A DNA stretch of 64,000 nt from Burkholderiaceae bacterium (GCA_913776825.1 CAJYPV010000026.1:248001-312000), one strand, 5' to 3'; counted from the stretch's first letter, positions 51,330-59,841 are shown. Numbers and translations are program-made. Notes: generated from the sequence alone by a model not told the origin.

Positions 51330-51364
51330 TAACTTGAGAACTTCATCGTCTAAGTTGAAACTTT
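51329..51364 (+). repeat. 21-bp-spaced short repeats, probable IS21-family end
   Basis: CTAACTTGAGAACTT (51329-51343) and CTAAGTTGAAACTTT (51350-51364) are two related 15-mers spaced 21 bp apart. Such repeats near the ends are typical transposase-binding sites of IS21-family elements, and an istB remnant follows. Assignment to IS21 is an inference. Confidence 0.5.
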
Positions 51365-51423
51365 CGCCCCAGCGGGCTGCGGCCGGCGGGACCCCGCCGA
51401 GCCTCGGCCGCCCCACTACGGGT

Positions 51424-51550
51424 TGAATTGGTCCACCCAAGCTGTTGTGTCTTGGGCGATGCCAAGCTGACCTCGGCGCTGCCGGACCGCTTGACCAATC
51501 ATTGCCACATCTTTGAGGCCGGCAACGATAGCTGCCGGCTCAAGACTACT
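51424..51550 (+). pseudogene. istB: istB remnant (C-terminal fragment) of an IS21-family element
   Basis: The plus-strand translation LGDAKLTSALPDRLTNHCHI continues FEAGNDSCRLKTT and aligns residue for residue with the C-terminal part of the istB copy at 59110-59841 (FGDAKTTTALLDRLTHHCHI...). Only about 35 codons remain and several conserved residues have changed, so this is an old, internally deleted IS copy, opposite in orientation to the one on the other edge. Confidence 0.8.
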
Positions 51551-52153
51551 GACGCGCGGACACGTGGACTGAGCCAAGAGCCGCGCGGCGTGGCGCTCTA
51601 TACGCCAAGCCCAGACTACGAGTGCGTTCGGCTTTACACCTACTCGGGCGCACAAGGGTGGCGCGCTCAGCGTGCCTGCGAGCACGGCTGGGAGACTGTC
51701 GACACCCTGTAGCAGTTGCGCCGAGAGCTGGACACGCCGACACTGCTGTCACGGTATGCTCAATGGATCTCGGCGCAGGAAGAGGCCCTTGCCGATACGA
51801 CGACGTTTGTCGAAGGAAGACTTGCGCACCACCGCCGTCGAACAGCCTATCGTTATCGCGACGTCTGTGCTGCGTGCGGCGCTCCCGCCATTCGCCATGC
51901 GAGCTCAACGATCGGCGACGGGGCGAAGGCTCGGATGCTTCACCTGTCGCTGTGCGAAACCCATTACATCGAAGCCCAGCAGCATCCCTCCATCCTGGAC
52001 TTCGCCAGTCATCTGTTCCGCCGGGATCCAGACCTGCCGCCGATGAAGCGGCTGGATCACCTGACCGACGAGATTATCGAATCGTTGCGCCACCAGGTCG
52101 CGACGCAGCTCCGCGCCACGTCGATGCCAGCGACCAAACGTCGCAACGGCTAG
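51551..52153 (+). pseudogene. Degraded gene interrupted by an in-frame TAG
   Basis: One reading frame runs from the istB remnant through GVALYTPSPDYECVRLYTYS to a TAG at 51710-51712 and continues in the same frame from 51713 to 52153 with normal-looking protein sequence (RRELDTPTLLSRYAQWISAQ, a CAAC pair, LDHLTDEIIESLRHQV). No ATG lies near the start of the second part; only a TTG at 51716. The simplest reading is a gene that lost its 5' end to the IS remnant and gained an amber stop. A shorter intact gene starting at TTG 51716 (145 residues) cannot be excluded. Function not recognised. Confidence 0.55.
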
Positions 52154-52475
52154 CACCTGGGTTCGCCTTGCACAGCGGCTGGTCATACTTGCTGCGGATT
52201 CGAACGCTGCTGGACTACGCCTACATGCTGTATGAGGCGCACGACGCTCAGGGATATCGAGCCGACTCCGCCCCACACCATCCAGAGGTGCCCTTCATCC
52301 CCGATCACGAGCACGCGGCTCCTGACGAGGAAAACGGCGTCACGCCGATCTCCCTCTGTGGCAACCCCCTCTGGACGCCAAGCCCCTAGCGCAAGTTGCG
52401 CGGTCGCTCTAAGCGTATCCGGAGGGCCGGGTTTGGTCCACCTGCAGCGGTGCCGCAGCCCTTCCTCGCTCAGCG
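52154..52475. other. Gene-poor stretch with a possible remnant frame
   Basis: In plus frame 1 the segment 52167-52389 translates to plausible protein (LHSGWSYLLRIRTLLDYAYM, then GNPLWTPSP and stop) with no credible start, adjoining the degraded gene in another frame. It may be the remnant of a second gene. The rest, up to the methyltransferase stop at 52476, holds nothing recognisable. Confidence 0.4.
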
Positions 52476-53666
52476 TCAGCGTCGCAGAGTTAGAACGACC
52501 TCGGTGCGCATGCGCTTGGACAGGTCTGCACCTGTCACCGGCAGGTATCTGCTTGCTGCAGGGAGCTCTCGCGTTGTCTCTCCAACGAGCGTCATCCCGA
52601 ACTGCTGCGCGGCCAGAGACAGGCCTTGGGCGTTGTTGACGAAGCTGCCCTTCAAGCAGGAATTTCCCACTACAAACGTCGCTAGCCCACCAGGACGAAG
52701 AACCGTAGCCACTTGGTTTGCGAGACTTAGGAGATCGCCCGCGTAACGCTTGATCATGCCCTCCACACGGCGCTCGAAAGCTTGGCCAGCGGTGATGCCG
52801 CGCATCACCGACTCGAGGTCTGCTCGGTCGACATCAGGTGATCGCTCGGCGCCAATCGATGAGCTTCGAATGTCACGCAACTCCTCGAATGTGTACCCCA
52901 GCCACACGAGTGCGAGTCGATGGCCTCGCAGGTAGTCGATGGCATTCAGGTATGGCGGCGACGTGATAACCGCATCGACGCTCGCGGATGCGACCTTGAG
53001 GGCTCTTGCATCCCCGAGCGATATGGTTGCCGCCGTGGAGGGCGGATTCTCAGAGCTGCGTGAGACGATCTGCCGAACCGATCTCTGAAAACCAGCCCAC
53101 ACGTCAAAGTCCGACGTGTCCCCGACGCGGTGAGGTCTGCTGTGAGACGTGTCCCGCGCGAGCGAGGCGCCTGCATCCTTGGTCACGATGATTCGGCTCA
53201 GTCCCAACTGAAGCACGTCCAGCGTCGAGTTCCGGGCGCCGCGGCTAAGCCGTCCCCGCCGGCAGTGGAGCACGTAAGCCAAGCGCGTCAGCGCTCGCCT
53301 TTGTTCCGGCGCAAACCAATACTCGATGAACTTTTGGGTTTGGGATCCATGCTGCACCCATGGAAGCTTGCAACGCCGTAGGTCGACGTCATCGGCCTCC
53401 TGAAGCACCGTGGCGAGCTCTTTCTCCACTTCGTCGCCATCCAAAGGAGAAGTCCAGACCTTGGCCATTAGCACGGCCAACGGATCCACATCAAAGCCAA
53501 TGGCACGATGGCCGAGTGACAGTGCATGTCGCAGGACGGTGCCTGACCCGCTCATGGGATCCAAAACTAGGCTGTTGGCCGGAAGAGCCTGAAGCGGCTG
53601 CAGGGCGAGCTCGGGAGCCATACGAGCTGGAAATGGGTGGATTGCACGGATGGCGGTAGCTGTCAT
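52476..53666 (-). CDS. DNA methyltransferase 1 of the island (DPMSGSGT / SPPY)
   Basis: 396-residue amino-methyltransferase. N-terminal HPFPARMAPEL, SAM-binding motif I DPMSGSGTV at residues 36-44 and catalytic motif IV TSPPYLNAIDY near residue 235; motif I precedes motif IV, as in the alpha/gamma order. SPPY favours N4-cytosine, but adenine cannot be excluded. It is a diverged paralogue of the methyltransferase at 54079-55377: both share SPPY(L/V)..., H.L.L.WLGY, LA.FVVGN..LKG and a WF(A/S)PEQ segment. Its ATG overlaps the stop of the XRE gene by 4 bp. No endonuclease gene adjoins it. Confidence 0.88.
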   Translation of the reverse strand: MTATAIRAIHPFPARMAPELALQPLQALPANSLVLDPMSGSGTVLRHALSLGHRAIGFDVDPLAVLMAKVWTSPLDGDEVEKELATVLQEADDVDLRRCKLPWVQHGSQTQKFIEYWFAPEQRRALTRLAYVLHCRRGRLSRGARNSTLDVLQLGLSRIIVTKDAGASLARDTSHSRPHRVGDTSDFDVWAGFQRSVRQIVSRSSENPPSTAATISLGDARALKVASASVDAVITSPPYLNAIDYLRGHRLALVWLGYTFEELRDIRSSSIGAERSPDVDRADLESVMRGITAGQAFERRVEGMIKRYAGDLLSLANQVATVLRPGGLATFVVGNSCLKGSFVNNAQGLSLAAQQFGMTLVGETTRELPAASRYLPVTGADLSKRMRTEVVLTLRR

Positions 53667-54028
53667 TTTTTTGCGACCCGAACGGCCTCACTCTTGTCTG
53701 GCACTTGCGTGTGCGCCTGTGCAGCGCAGTGTATGGCGGTCTCTAGATCTCCCAGGGCCCCCATGACGGCCGTCCATTCGTCTCCTCTTTCACTCAGACG
53801 CAACAACCGGGACGCCCGAAACCCGCAAACATGCATGCAGTGCATAAGTATAGTTCCAGGCGGAGCCGCGGCACCCGATTCATATCTCGAGATATTGGGC
53901 TGGCTAACCCCAAGGAACGTCGCCATCTCTGCTTGAGATAGCCCCATTCTTTCCCGCGCTGCGCGCACGACAAGTGCCACGTCTTCCCTGAGCAAATTAG
54001 GATCTCGCGATGCATGCATACGATGCAT
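53663..54028 (-). CDS. XRE-family transcriptional regulator
   Basis: 121-residue repressor-like protein with a helix-turn-helix (MGLSQAEMATFLGVSQPNIS, then RYESGAAAPP) at about residues 28-58. It heads the minus-strand pair XRE-methyltransferase 1 and is divergent from methyltransferase 2, the position of controller proteins in restriction-modification systems. The start is ambiguous: GTG 54037, ATG 54028 or ATG 54019, all inside a run of ATGCAT words. I use 54028. Confidence 0.85.
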   Translation of the reverse strand: MHRMHASRDPNLLREDVALVVRAARERMGLSQAEMATFLGVSQPNISRYESGAAAPPGTILMHCMHVCGFRASRLLRLSERGDEWTAVMGALGDLETAIHCAAQAHTQVPDKSEAVRVAKK

Positions 54029-54033
54029 AGCAT
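54010..54033. promoter_or_regulatory. Candidate operator: overlapping ATGCAT palindromes
   Basis: Three ATGCAT palindromes begin at 54010, 54014 and 54023, followed by AGCAT, at the start of the XRE gene and 46-69 bp before methyltransferase 2. A further ATGCATGCAGTGCAT occurs inside the XRE gene at 53831. Autoregulation and control of the divergent promoter by the XRE protein is an inference. Confidence 0.4.
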
Positions 54034-54078
54034 ACACTCTGCCTGCAACGAGGACGTATCAGCGCCCAGGGAGAGGCA

Positions 54079-55377
54079 GTGAAGCGAGAAGAACTTGTGT
54101 TCGCTCATACGGCGCAGCTGCGCTGGCTGCGCGATGCAGACGTGCCCGAATGGTCTGACTGGGATCTACCCACGGAGGCCGAATCGCCCGTCCACCGCAT
54201 CCACCCATACCCCGCAAAGTTTCCTGCTCATATCCCAGCCCGGGCGATCGAGTTGGCACGACTGACCGGACGTCAGGTCAGTCGGATTGGCGATGTGTTT
54301 TGCGGCTGCGGGACAGTGGCATATGAAGGTCGGCGGCGCGGACTGCAGTTTTGGGGGTGCGACATCAATCCTGTCGCTGCTTTGATCGCGCGGGTGAAGA
54401 GCGGTGCATACACGTCTAACCGGATTCAATCGCTCGCTTCCCAGGTTGAACATGCGTTGTCTGCGAGCACGCCAACTTGCAGTCTCAGCGCTCACGCCCA
54501 GTCGCAGCTGCAGCGATGGTTCTCGCCAGAGCAGTTTGAGGGTCTCGCTCGGTTGCGCCAAGCAATCATTGCCGTTACCCCACCGGCTACAGCTGAACGC
54601 GATCTCTTGGATTGCGCCTTTTCCGCATGTTTGCGCCCAGCCAGCCTGTGGCGGAGCCGGGCCACGAAGCCATCCGTGGATGCCGAAAAAGTCGTCGCGG
54701 AGCCGCTGCGCTGCTTCATGGCTCAGATGCGCCAGTTCGCAAGGGCCTGGAGCTTCGACAGTGAGCAGCCCTGCTCTGAAGGGGGCCCAGCAGTCCAGAT
54801 CACCGTTGCGAGCGCGACCGACGTCGCGCCGCCTGAGCAACGGTTGGACCTTCTTGTCAGCAGCCCGCCGTACGTCACGTCCTACGAGTATGCGGACCTG
54901 CATCAACTATCACTGTTGTGGCTCGGATATGTGGAGGACCACCGGTCCTTGCGACCGCTGATGGTCGGAAGCGCGTCAAACAAGACCAACTTCGCTTCGT
55001 CGTTCAAGCGGTTGAACGATACCGGCTCCCATCTGAGTTTCAGCATCTACGGCAGAGACCAGGCCACAGCAGCAGCGGTATCGAAGTACTACCTGGATAT
55101 GCAAGCGGCCATTCAGAACAGTGTCCGGTTGCTTGCAGACGACGGGCTGGCCGTCTTTGTTGTGGGCAATGTCACTCTCAAGGGCGTTGAGATGGACAAC
55201 GCTCGCCACATGGTCGAGGCGATGTTGGATTCGGGATACCGTCGGGTTCGTCTCGGCCGGCGTGCTATATCGAACAAGAAGAACACGTCGTATCGCAGCA
55301 CCAATGGTCGGCTCACAAGTGATCCGACGCAGCGACGCGTGTACGCGCATGAGTACATCCTGGTGGGAGAAAAGTAA
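54079..55377 (+). CDS. DNA methyltransferase 2 of the island (DVFCGCGT / SPPY)
   Basis: 432-residue amino-methyltransferase from a GTG start with GAGAGG upstream. N-terminal HPYPAKFPAHIPARAIE, SAM motif DVFCGCGTV near residue 72 (the usual DPF is DVF here), catalytic SSPPYVTSYEYADLHQLSLL near residue 263, and FVVGNVTLKGVEMDN. It is paralogous to methyltransferase 1. The stop and the next ATG share one base (TAATG), coupling it to the ATPase/kinase gene. The two enzymes may modify different strands of an asymmetric site, or different sites. Confidence 0.88.
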   Translation: MKREELVFAHTAQLRWLRDADVPEWSDWDLPTEAESPVHRIHPYPAKFPAHIPARAIELARLTGRQVSRIGDVFCGCGTVAYEGRRRGLQFWGCDINPVAALIARVKSGAYTSNRIQSLASQVEHALSASTPTCSLSAHAQSQLQRWFSPEQFEGLARLRQAIIAVTPPATAERDLLDCAFSACLRPASLWRSRATKPSVDAEKVVAEPLRCFMAQMRQFARAWSFDSEQPCSEGGPAVQITVASATDVAPPEQRLDLLVSSPPYVTSYEYADLHQLSLLWLGYVEDHRSLRPLMVGSASNKTNFASSFKRLNDTGSHLSFSIYGRDQATAAAVSKYYLDMQAAIQNSVRLLADDGLAVFVVGNVTLKGVEMDNARHMVEAMLDSGYRRVRLGRRAISNKKNTSYRSTNGRLTSDPTQRRVYAHEYILVGEK

Positions 55378-57701
55378 TGGCAGAGGGTCTTCAGTTCAAG
55401 CCGTACGCGCGGCTGCTGACGATGCTGGGCAACCAGCTGATCAAGAACGAACGTGTCGCGCTGGTGGAGGTGATCAAGAACAGCTACGACGCTGACGCGA
55501 CGTGGGTGGACCTCCGATTTGAGAACTTCGACGAGAACTTCGTGCCTCAAAGCGGCGCGCAAATCATCATTGAGGACAACGGGCAAGGCATGGATGAAGC
55601 CACGATCCGCAACCATTGGGTCAACCCTGCCACGCCAGGAAAACTCCAACGCAAGAAGAAGCGTCCTACCACTCCAGGAGGACGCGTTATCCAAGGCGAG
55701 AAGGGGATCGGGCGTTTTGCACTGCTGAAGTTGGGACGGCACATCACCATCACGACGCGCCCCGAGGGATCGTCGGAAGAGTTCGTCCTAACGCTCGACT
55801 TCACCGAATACGACGAAGACTTCATCGTCAAAGCTGACAACAGCGATGAAGGGCGGGCCCTCTTCCTTGAAGACCTCGACATTCAGCTGGAGCGTCATAA
55901 ACCGGCGACTGTGATCACAGAACGGGACATGGAATCGGGAGGGAGCATCGTCAGGCGTGAGCCTCACGGAAGCCGCATCGTGATTCAGGTGTCCGATTAC
56001 CCGTGGAACGAGGAGCGGGTAAAAAACGTCTACCTCGATCTGGTGCGGCTGCAAACCATCTTCGGCGTCGGTCCAAAAGCAACAGCGACCGGCGAAGCGG
56101 TGGGTGGCGAGGCACAGGTTGCTGCAGCCGAAGGCGCACCGCAGCAATCGTACAAGGCGCCCAGGCCATTCGAGGTCGTGATTCATCGCAACGGCGAGCA
56201 TGTGACCTTCGGCCAAGATCGACAGAACGATCTGGAAGTGCTGATGGAGACCGCAGCTGTCTTGAAGATTGAGGACGGCACCTTCGATCCCGAAACGCTT
56301 GCGTTCAACTTCAAGCTCGACGGAAGACGCAGGACTTTGAATCTCAGGGATCCAGAAGTCAGTGGCCTGAAGATCTTTCGTAGGTACTTTGCCGACCGAG
56401 GCACGAAGCTGCTCGATTCACGCAGGCTACAGAGCGGGCCCTTCGGCTTCACGTTCTTCGTGTTCGACCTGAGCGCTGCAGCGACCGGCAAGCATTTGCT
56501 GGACAAGGAGCAACGTGAGTTGCTCAAGGAACACCGGATCTATCTCTATCGAGACGACGTTCGCGTCTACCCGTACGGAGATCCAACCGACGATTGGCTG
56601 GGCATCGACATATATCGCGGCACGGTAAAGGCCAGCGAGCTCCTGAGCAACGAGCAGGTCCTGGGCTTCGTTTCCATCACTCAGGAGGACAACCCGCAGC
56701 TCAAGGACAAGACAAGTCGCGAGGGGCTGTTGGAAGTCGGCGACGCGTTTGAGGATTTCCGACAGCTGCTGCGCGTGTTCCTAGGTTGGCTGAGAAACGG
56801 TCCATATGAGGAGTACCGCCGGCGCGAGGAGAAGAAGAAGGAGCTTGAGGCGTTCAGCAAGAAGCAGGTCGAGACGGCGTTCGACAACGCGATAGCGGCG
56901 GTCAAGGACATCGCCTCGCCGGAGGTCAAGACGGCTCTGAGCCAAGCGGCTCAGATGTACAAGGCCGAGCGCACCTACCTGACGCAGCGAGCGGAGACGA
57001 CGGAGCATCTTGCTGGCGTTGGCTTGTCAGTCGAGACTGCCTCTCACGATCTCATGGTTGCGATGAGCAAGTCGCTGGGTGTGATCGATCGGCTGCTACA
57101 CGAGGTGAATCGCCCCGGGGCAATAGACAAGCGCCGGCTTGCTGAAGAACTCACGATGCTTCGCGGCGTGCTTTCGTTCATCGAGACTCAGCTGAAAGAC
57201 ATCCAACTGCTGTTCCGATCCACGAAGCAGCGACGGCGAGACATCCGTGTGGGAGAGCTGTTGGACAAGGTCGCCCGCTTGTTCCAGTCTTCACTCGACG
57301 CAGCCAACATCGAACTGGTCGTCACGTCGACGACTACACCGCTCGTGGCGAAGACAACGGAAGCCGTGGTGCTTCAGGTGCTTCTTAACCTATTCGACAA
57401 CGCTGTTTACTGGCTCGATGGCAGCGACGAGCCGCGGCGCATTGAGGTCAACCTAAACGGCGACGATGGCACGTTGATCTTCGCGGACAACGGGCCGGGC
57501 ATTCGCCCGGGCGACGAGCCGTACCTCTTCGATCCGTTCTTCTCCGGGAAGGGGCAGGAGGGGCGAGGCCTGGGTCTGTACATCGCGCGCCAGCTGCTAC
57601 AACGTCACGATTACGACATCAGTCTCCTCACTGCGGGTGGAGACACGATTCAGAAGGGTGCGAACTTTCTTATTTCGTTCGTCAGGGAAGAGAAAAAATG
57701 A
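55377..57701 (+). CDS. Dual GHKL protein: Hsp90/MORC-like ATPase plus histidine-kinase module
   Basis: 774 residues. N-terminal GHKL ATPase: E31 and N35 in LVEVIKNSYDAD, DNGQGMD at 67-73 and the lid GEKGIGRFALLKLG at 107-120. This part resembles Hsp90/MORC/MutL-type ATPases rather than a sensor. Residues 400-520 include ITQEDNPQLKDKTSREGLLE, also seen in such ATPases. After a coiled-coil-like stretch (about 485-540) comes a kinase-like module: SVETASHDLMVAMSKSL with candidate phospho-His H557, an N-box in LLNLFDNAVYWL, DNGPGIRPG and the G-box GRGLGLYIARQLL. There are no membrane segments. Its stop overlaps the receiver gene by 4 bp. It would sense an unknown signal and phosphorylate the receiver protein. 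Confidence 0.85.
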   Translation: MAEGLQFKPYARLLTMLGNQLIKNERVALVEVIKNSYDADATWVDLRFENFDENFVPQSGAQIIIEDNGQGMDEATIRNHWVNPATPGKLQRKKKRPTTPGGRVIQGEKGIGRFALLKLGRHITITTRPEGSSEEFVLTLDFTEYDEDFIVKADNSDEGRALFLEDLDIQLERHKPATVITERDMESGGSIVRREPHGSRIVIQVSDYPWNEERVKNVYLDLVRLQTIFGVGPKATATGEAVGGEAQVAAAEGAPQQSYKAPRPFEVVIHRNGEHVTFGQDRQNDLEVLMETAAVLKIEDGTFDPETLAFNFKLDGRRRTLNLRDPEVSGLKIFRRYFADRGTKLLDSRRLQSGPFGFTFFVFDLSAAATGKHLLDKEQRELLKEHRIYLYRDDVRVYPYGDPTDDWLGIDIYRGTVKASELLSNEQVLGFVSITQEDNPQLKDKTSREGLLEVGDAFEDFRQLLRVFLGWLRNGPYEEYRRREEKKKELEAFSKKQVETAFDNAIAAVKDIASPEVKTALSQAAQMYKAERTYLTQRAETTEHLAGVGLSVETASHDLMVAMSKSLGVIDRLLHEVNRPGAIDKRRLAEELTMLRGVLSFIETQLKDIQLLFRSTKQRRRDIRVGELLDKVARLFQSSLDAANIELVVTSTTTPLVAKTTEAVVLQVLLNLFDNAVYWLDGSDEPRRIEVNLNGDDGTLIFADNGPGIRPGDEPYLFDPFFSGKGQEGRGLGLYIARQLLQRHDYDISLLTAGGDTIQKGANFLISFVREEKK

Positions 57702-59185
57702 ACGTTGAAGATACTCAGAGCGAACCGAGGCCGGAGCGGGAAATCGTCGGTCAGCCGCCAGCTTCTTCAGGCCCGGAAGCGCCCCCCGTCGCGATCCCTG
57801 CTGCCGTAGGGTCTGTTCCGTTTAATGCCGACGCGCAGGCTGCCGAGCCTTGGGACCATACCGGATCAACACCATTGGCTGCGGCCATCCTAGTGCCAGC
57901 AATCGAAGTCGCAGTTGGACCGGACCAGGGCCAACTCACCGAGGACCGCAAGCGCGAACTGCGAGCGCTGTTCAAGGGCGTAGCCGTGGTGATCGACGAT
58001 GACATCGACGACGCTGATAGCGAGATCTCCAAGATCGTGCTTCAGATCGAGACGGGCGGTGGCAAGGTGGTCAAGATGGCGGACCTACCGCCCGAGGATT
58101 ACGACTATGCCAACTTCGCCGGCGTGTCGTTTTTCGTGCTTGACTGGCAGTTGACGAAAAGCGTTCACGTAGATGCCGACGGGGAGCTCGCCCGCGTTCC
58201 TCAGCCAGCCGGCCTGGCGAAACGCGAGGTTCAACGCAAGATTAACTTCCTGCTGAAGATCATGGAGCACCGGCTCGCCCCAGTGTTCATTTTCACCAGC
58301 AGTGATTTGGAGCCTGTGCGTGATGCTCTGGCGAGGAAAGCCGAGCTGCATTCCGCAGACACTCACTCGCACATCATGGTGCACACAAAGGCCAAGGTGA
58401 TCACCGACGAGGTCTTCAACGTGCTCACCGACTGGATCCACCAGCGACCCTCGGCCTACGTGCTAAAAACCTGGGAACAGGAATATGAGCGCGCCAAGAA
58501 CGCCATGTTCAAGGACCTCTACACCAAGAGCGTGGACTGGCCCGTGTTGCTGTGGCGCACTTTCGAGGAGGACGGTCTGCCGGCCTCCGATGAACTTGGC
58601 CGGCTCATCACGCGGATCATCTTCTCGCGCATGACGCCGTTCCACATGGATCTCTCGCCGTGGGTCAAGAACGACGAGAAGCAGTCGACAGAGCAAGAAG
58701 CTGAGTATCGAAAGAAGCTTCTTGCTGTGTTGGAGTCGGAACGCTTTGTCCCGGAGGACGGGCTGCATAGCGACTCTGTGGCACCCGGCGATGTCTTCAA
58801 GTTCCCAGGTCAGAAGTACGCCATCAACATTCGTCCCGATTGCGATTGCATCGTGCGCGGCGACCAGGGAGATCTTGAGCTGTATTTGCTCTATGGCGAT
58901 GCGGCGTCGTCTGGCCAACTCGAAAAGATGCTTGATGTTGAGCGCGGGTTGCTCCAGGAGAACGATGCCGAGGTGGCGGTTTTCAGCATGTATGAAGGCA
59001 AGACGATCAAATTCCAGATGAAGGAATTGGGCAAGGGCAATTGGCAGGACCTGAAGAAGAATCGCATCGGCCGCCTTCTGCCGCCGTATCTCACGCGCGT
59101 GCAGCAGCGCTACGCCTCATACCTTTCCCGCCCCGGTCTCCCTCGGATTCCGCGCCATGCTCTGGCGCCCGAAAAGCAGGCGTGA
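57698..59185 (+). CDS. Receiver-domain protein with unrecognised C-terminal region
   Basis: 495 residues. After a Pro/Ala-rich N-terminus (1-80), residues 92-240 carry all receiver landmarks: acidic pocket D100-D102 in VVIDDDIDDAD, phospho-acceptor D149 in FFVLDWQL, the switch T200/S201 in FIFTSS and a conserved-position Lys (K231 or K233) in HTKAKV. Residues 245-495 are not a DNA-binding domain I can recognise; landmarks are WEQEYERAKNAMFKDLYTKS, HMDLSPWVKND, YAINIRPDCDCIV and the C-terminal RIGRLLPPYLTRVQQRYASY. This region is the best candidate for the output or effector of the system. Co-translated with the kinase-like gene. Confidence 0.8.
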   Translation: MNVEDTQSEPRPEREIVGQPPASSGPEAPPVAIPAAVGSVPFNADAQAAEPWDHTGSTPLAAAILVPAIEVAVGPDQGQLTEDRKRELRALFKGVAVVIDDDIDDADSEISKIVLQIETGGGKVVKMADLPPEDYDYANFAGVSFFVLDWQLTKSVHVDADGELARVPQPAGLAKREVQRKINFLLKIMEHRLAPVFIFTSSDLEPVRDALARKAELHSADTHSHIMVHTKAKVITDEVFNVLTDWIHQRPSAYVLKTWEQEYERAKNAMFKDLYTKSVDWPVLLWRTFEEDGLPASDELGRLITRIIFSRMTPFHMDLSPWVKNDEKQSTEQEAEYRKKLLAVLESERFVPEDGLHSDSVAPGDVFKFPGQKYAINIRPDCDCIVRGDQGDLELYLLYGDAASSGQLEKMLDVERGLLQENDAEVAVFSMYEGKTIKFQMKELGKGNWQDLKKNRIGRLLPPYLTRVQQRYASYLSRPGLPRIPRHALAPEKQA

Positions 59186-59841
59186 AGCGTCCTATCGTGC
59201 CATCCCGGCCGAGGACCTTGCTCGAGTGCGCGGGTCGTGTTGACGCACCACGAATCCGTGACTCGACATGTATTCCTGCTGTTGAATGCGGGTAACTTCT
59301 TGGTCTTGGACTCCTTCGGGGTGGGTTGTGCAGAGCTGTTCTTGAACCGGTAGCTCTCGTTGCCGGTTTCAAGGATATGGCAGTGGTGAGTGAGCCGGTC
59401 CAGCAGCGCCGTGGTCGTCTTGGCGTCGCCGAAGACGCTGGCCCATTCGCTGAAGCTGAGGTTCGTCGTGATGACGACGCTGGTGCGCTCGTAGAGCTTA
59501 CTCAGCAGATGGAAGAGCAGCGCGCCAGCCGAGGAGCTAAACGGCAGGTAGCCGAGCTCGTCGAGGATCGCCAGGTCCATGTGAGCCAGCCGGTGCGCCA
59601 TCTGGCCTGTCTTGTTGTTCAGCTTCTCCTGCTCCAGCAGGTTCACGAGTTCGACCGTGGAGAAGAAGCGAACCCGTCGCCGGTGATGCTCCAGGGCCTG
59701 CACGCCGATGGCGGTGGCCAGGTGGGTCTTGCCCGTGCCCGGCCCGCCGACCAGCACAACGTTCTCCGCCCGGTCCAGGAACTCGCCGCGGTGCAACTTC
59801 ACCCGCGCCTCGTTCACTTCGCTGCGCAAACTCGAAGCCAT
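59110..59841 (-). pseudogene. istB: istB remnant of an IS21-family element
   Basis: Carries the P-loop (VLVGGPGTGKTHLATAIG), Walker B (LAILDELGYLPF) and the C-terminal segment FGDAKTTTALLDRLTHHCHI of the IstB ATPase. The N-terminal 70 or so residues are missing, replaced by out-of-frame istA sequence. The natural C-terminus is also lost: the frame runs on into the 3' end of the receiver gene, so homology ends near 59260. IstB assists the IstA transposase; this copy is very probably inactive. Confidence 0.85.

Noticed and set aside
52476..53666. A type II restriction endonuclease within the methyltransferase locus
   Set aside because: All space between 52400 and 59185 is occupied by the five identified genes; none shows a convincing PD-(D/E)xK, HNH or GIY-YIG motif by eye.
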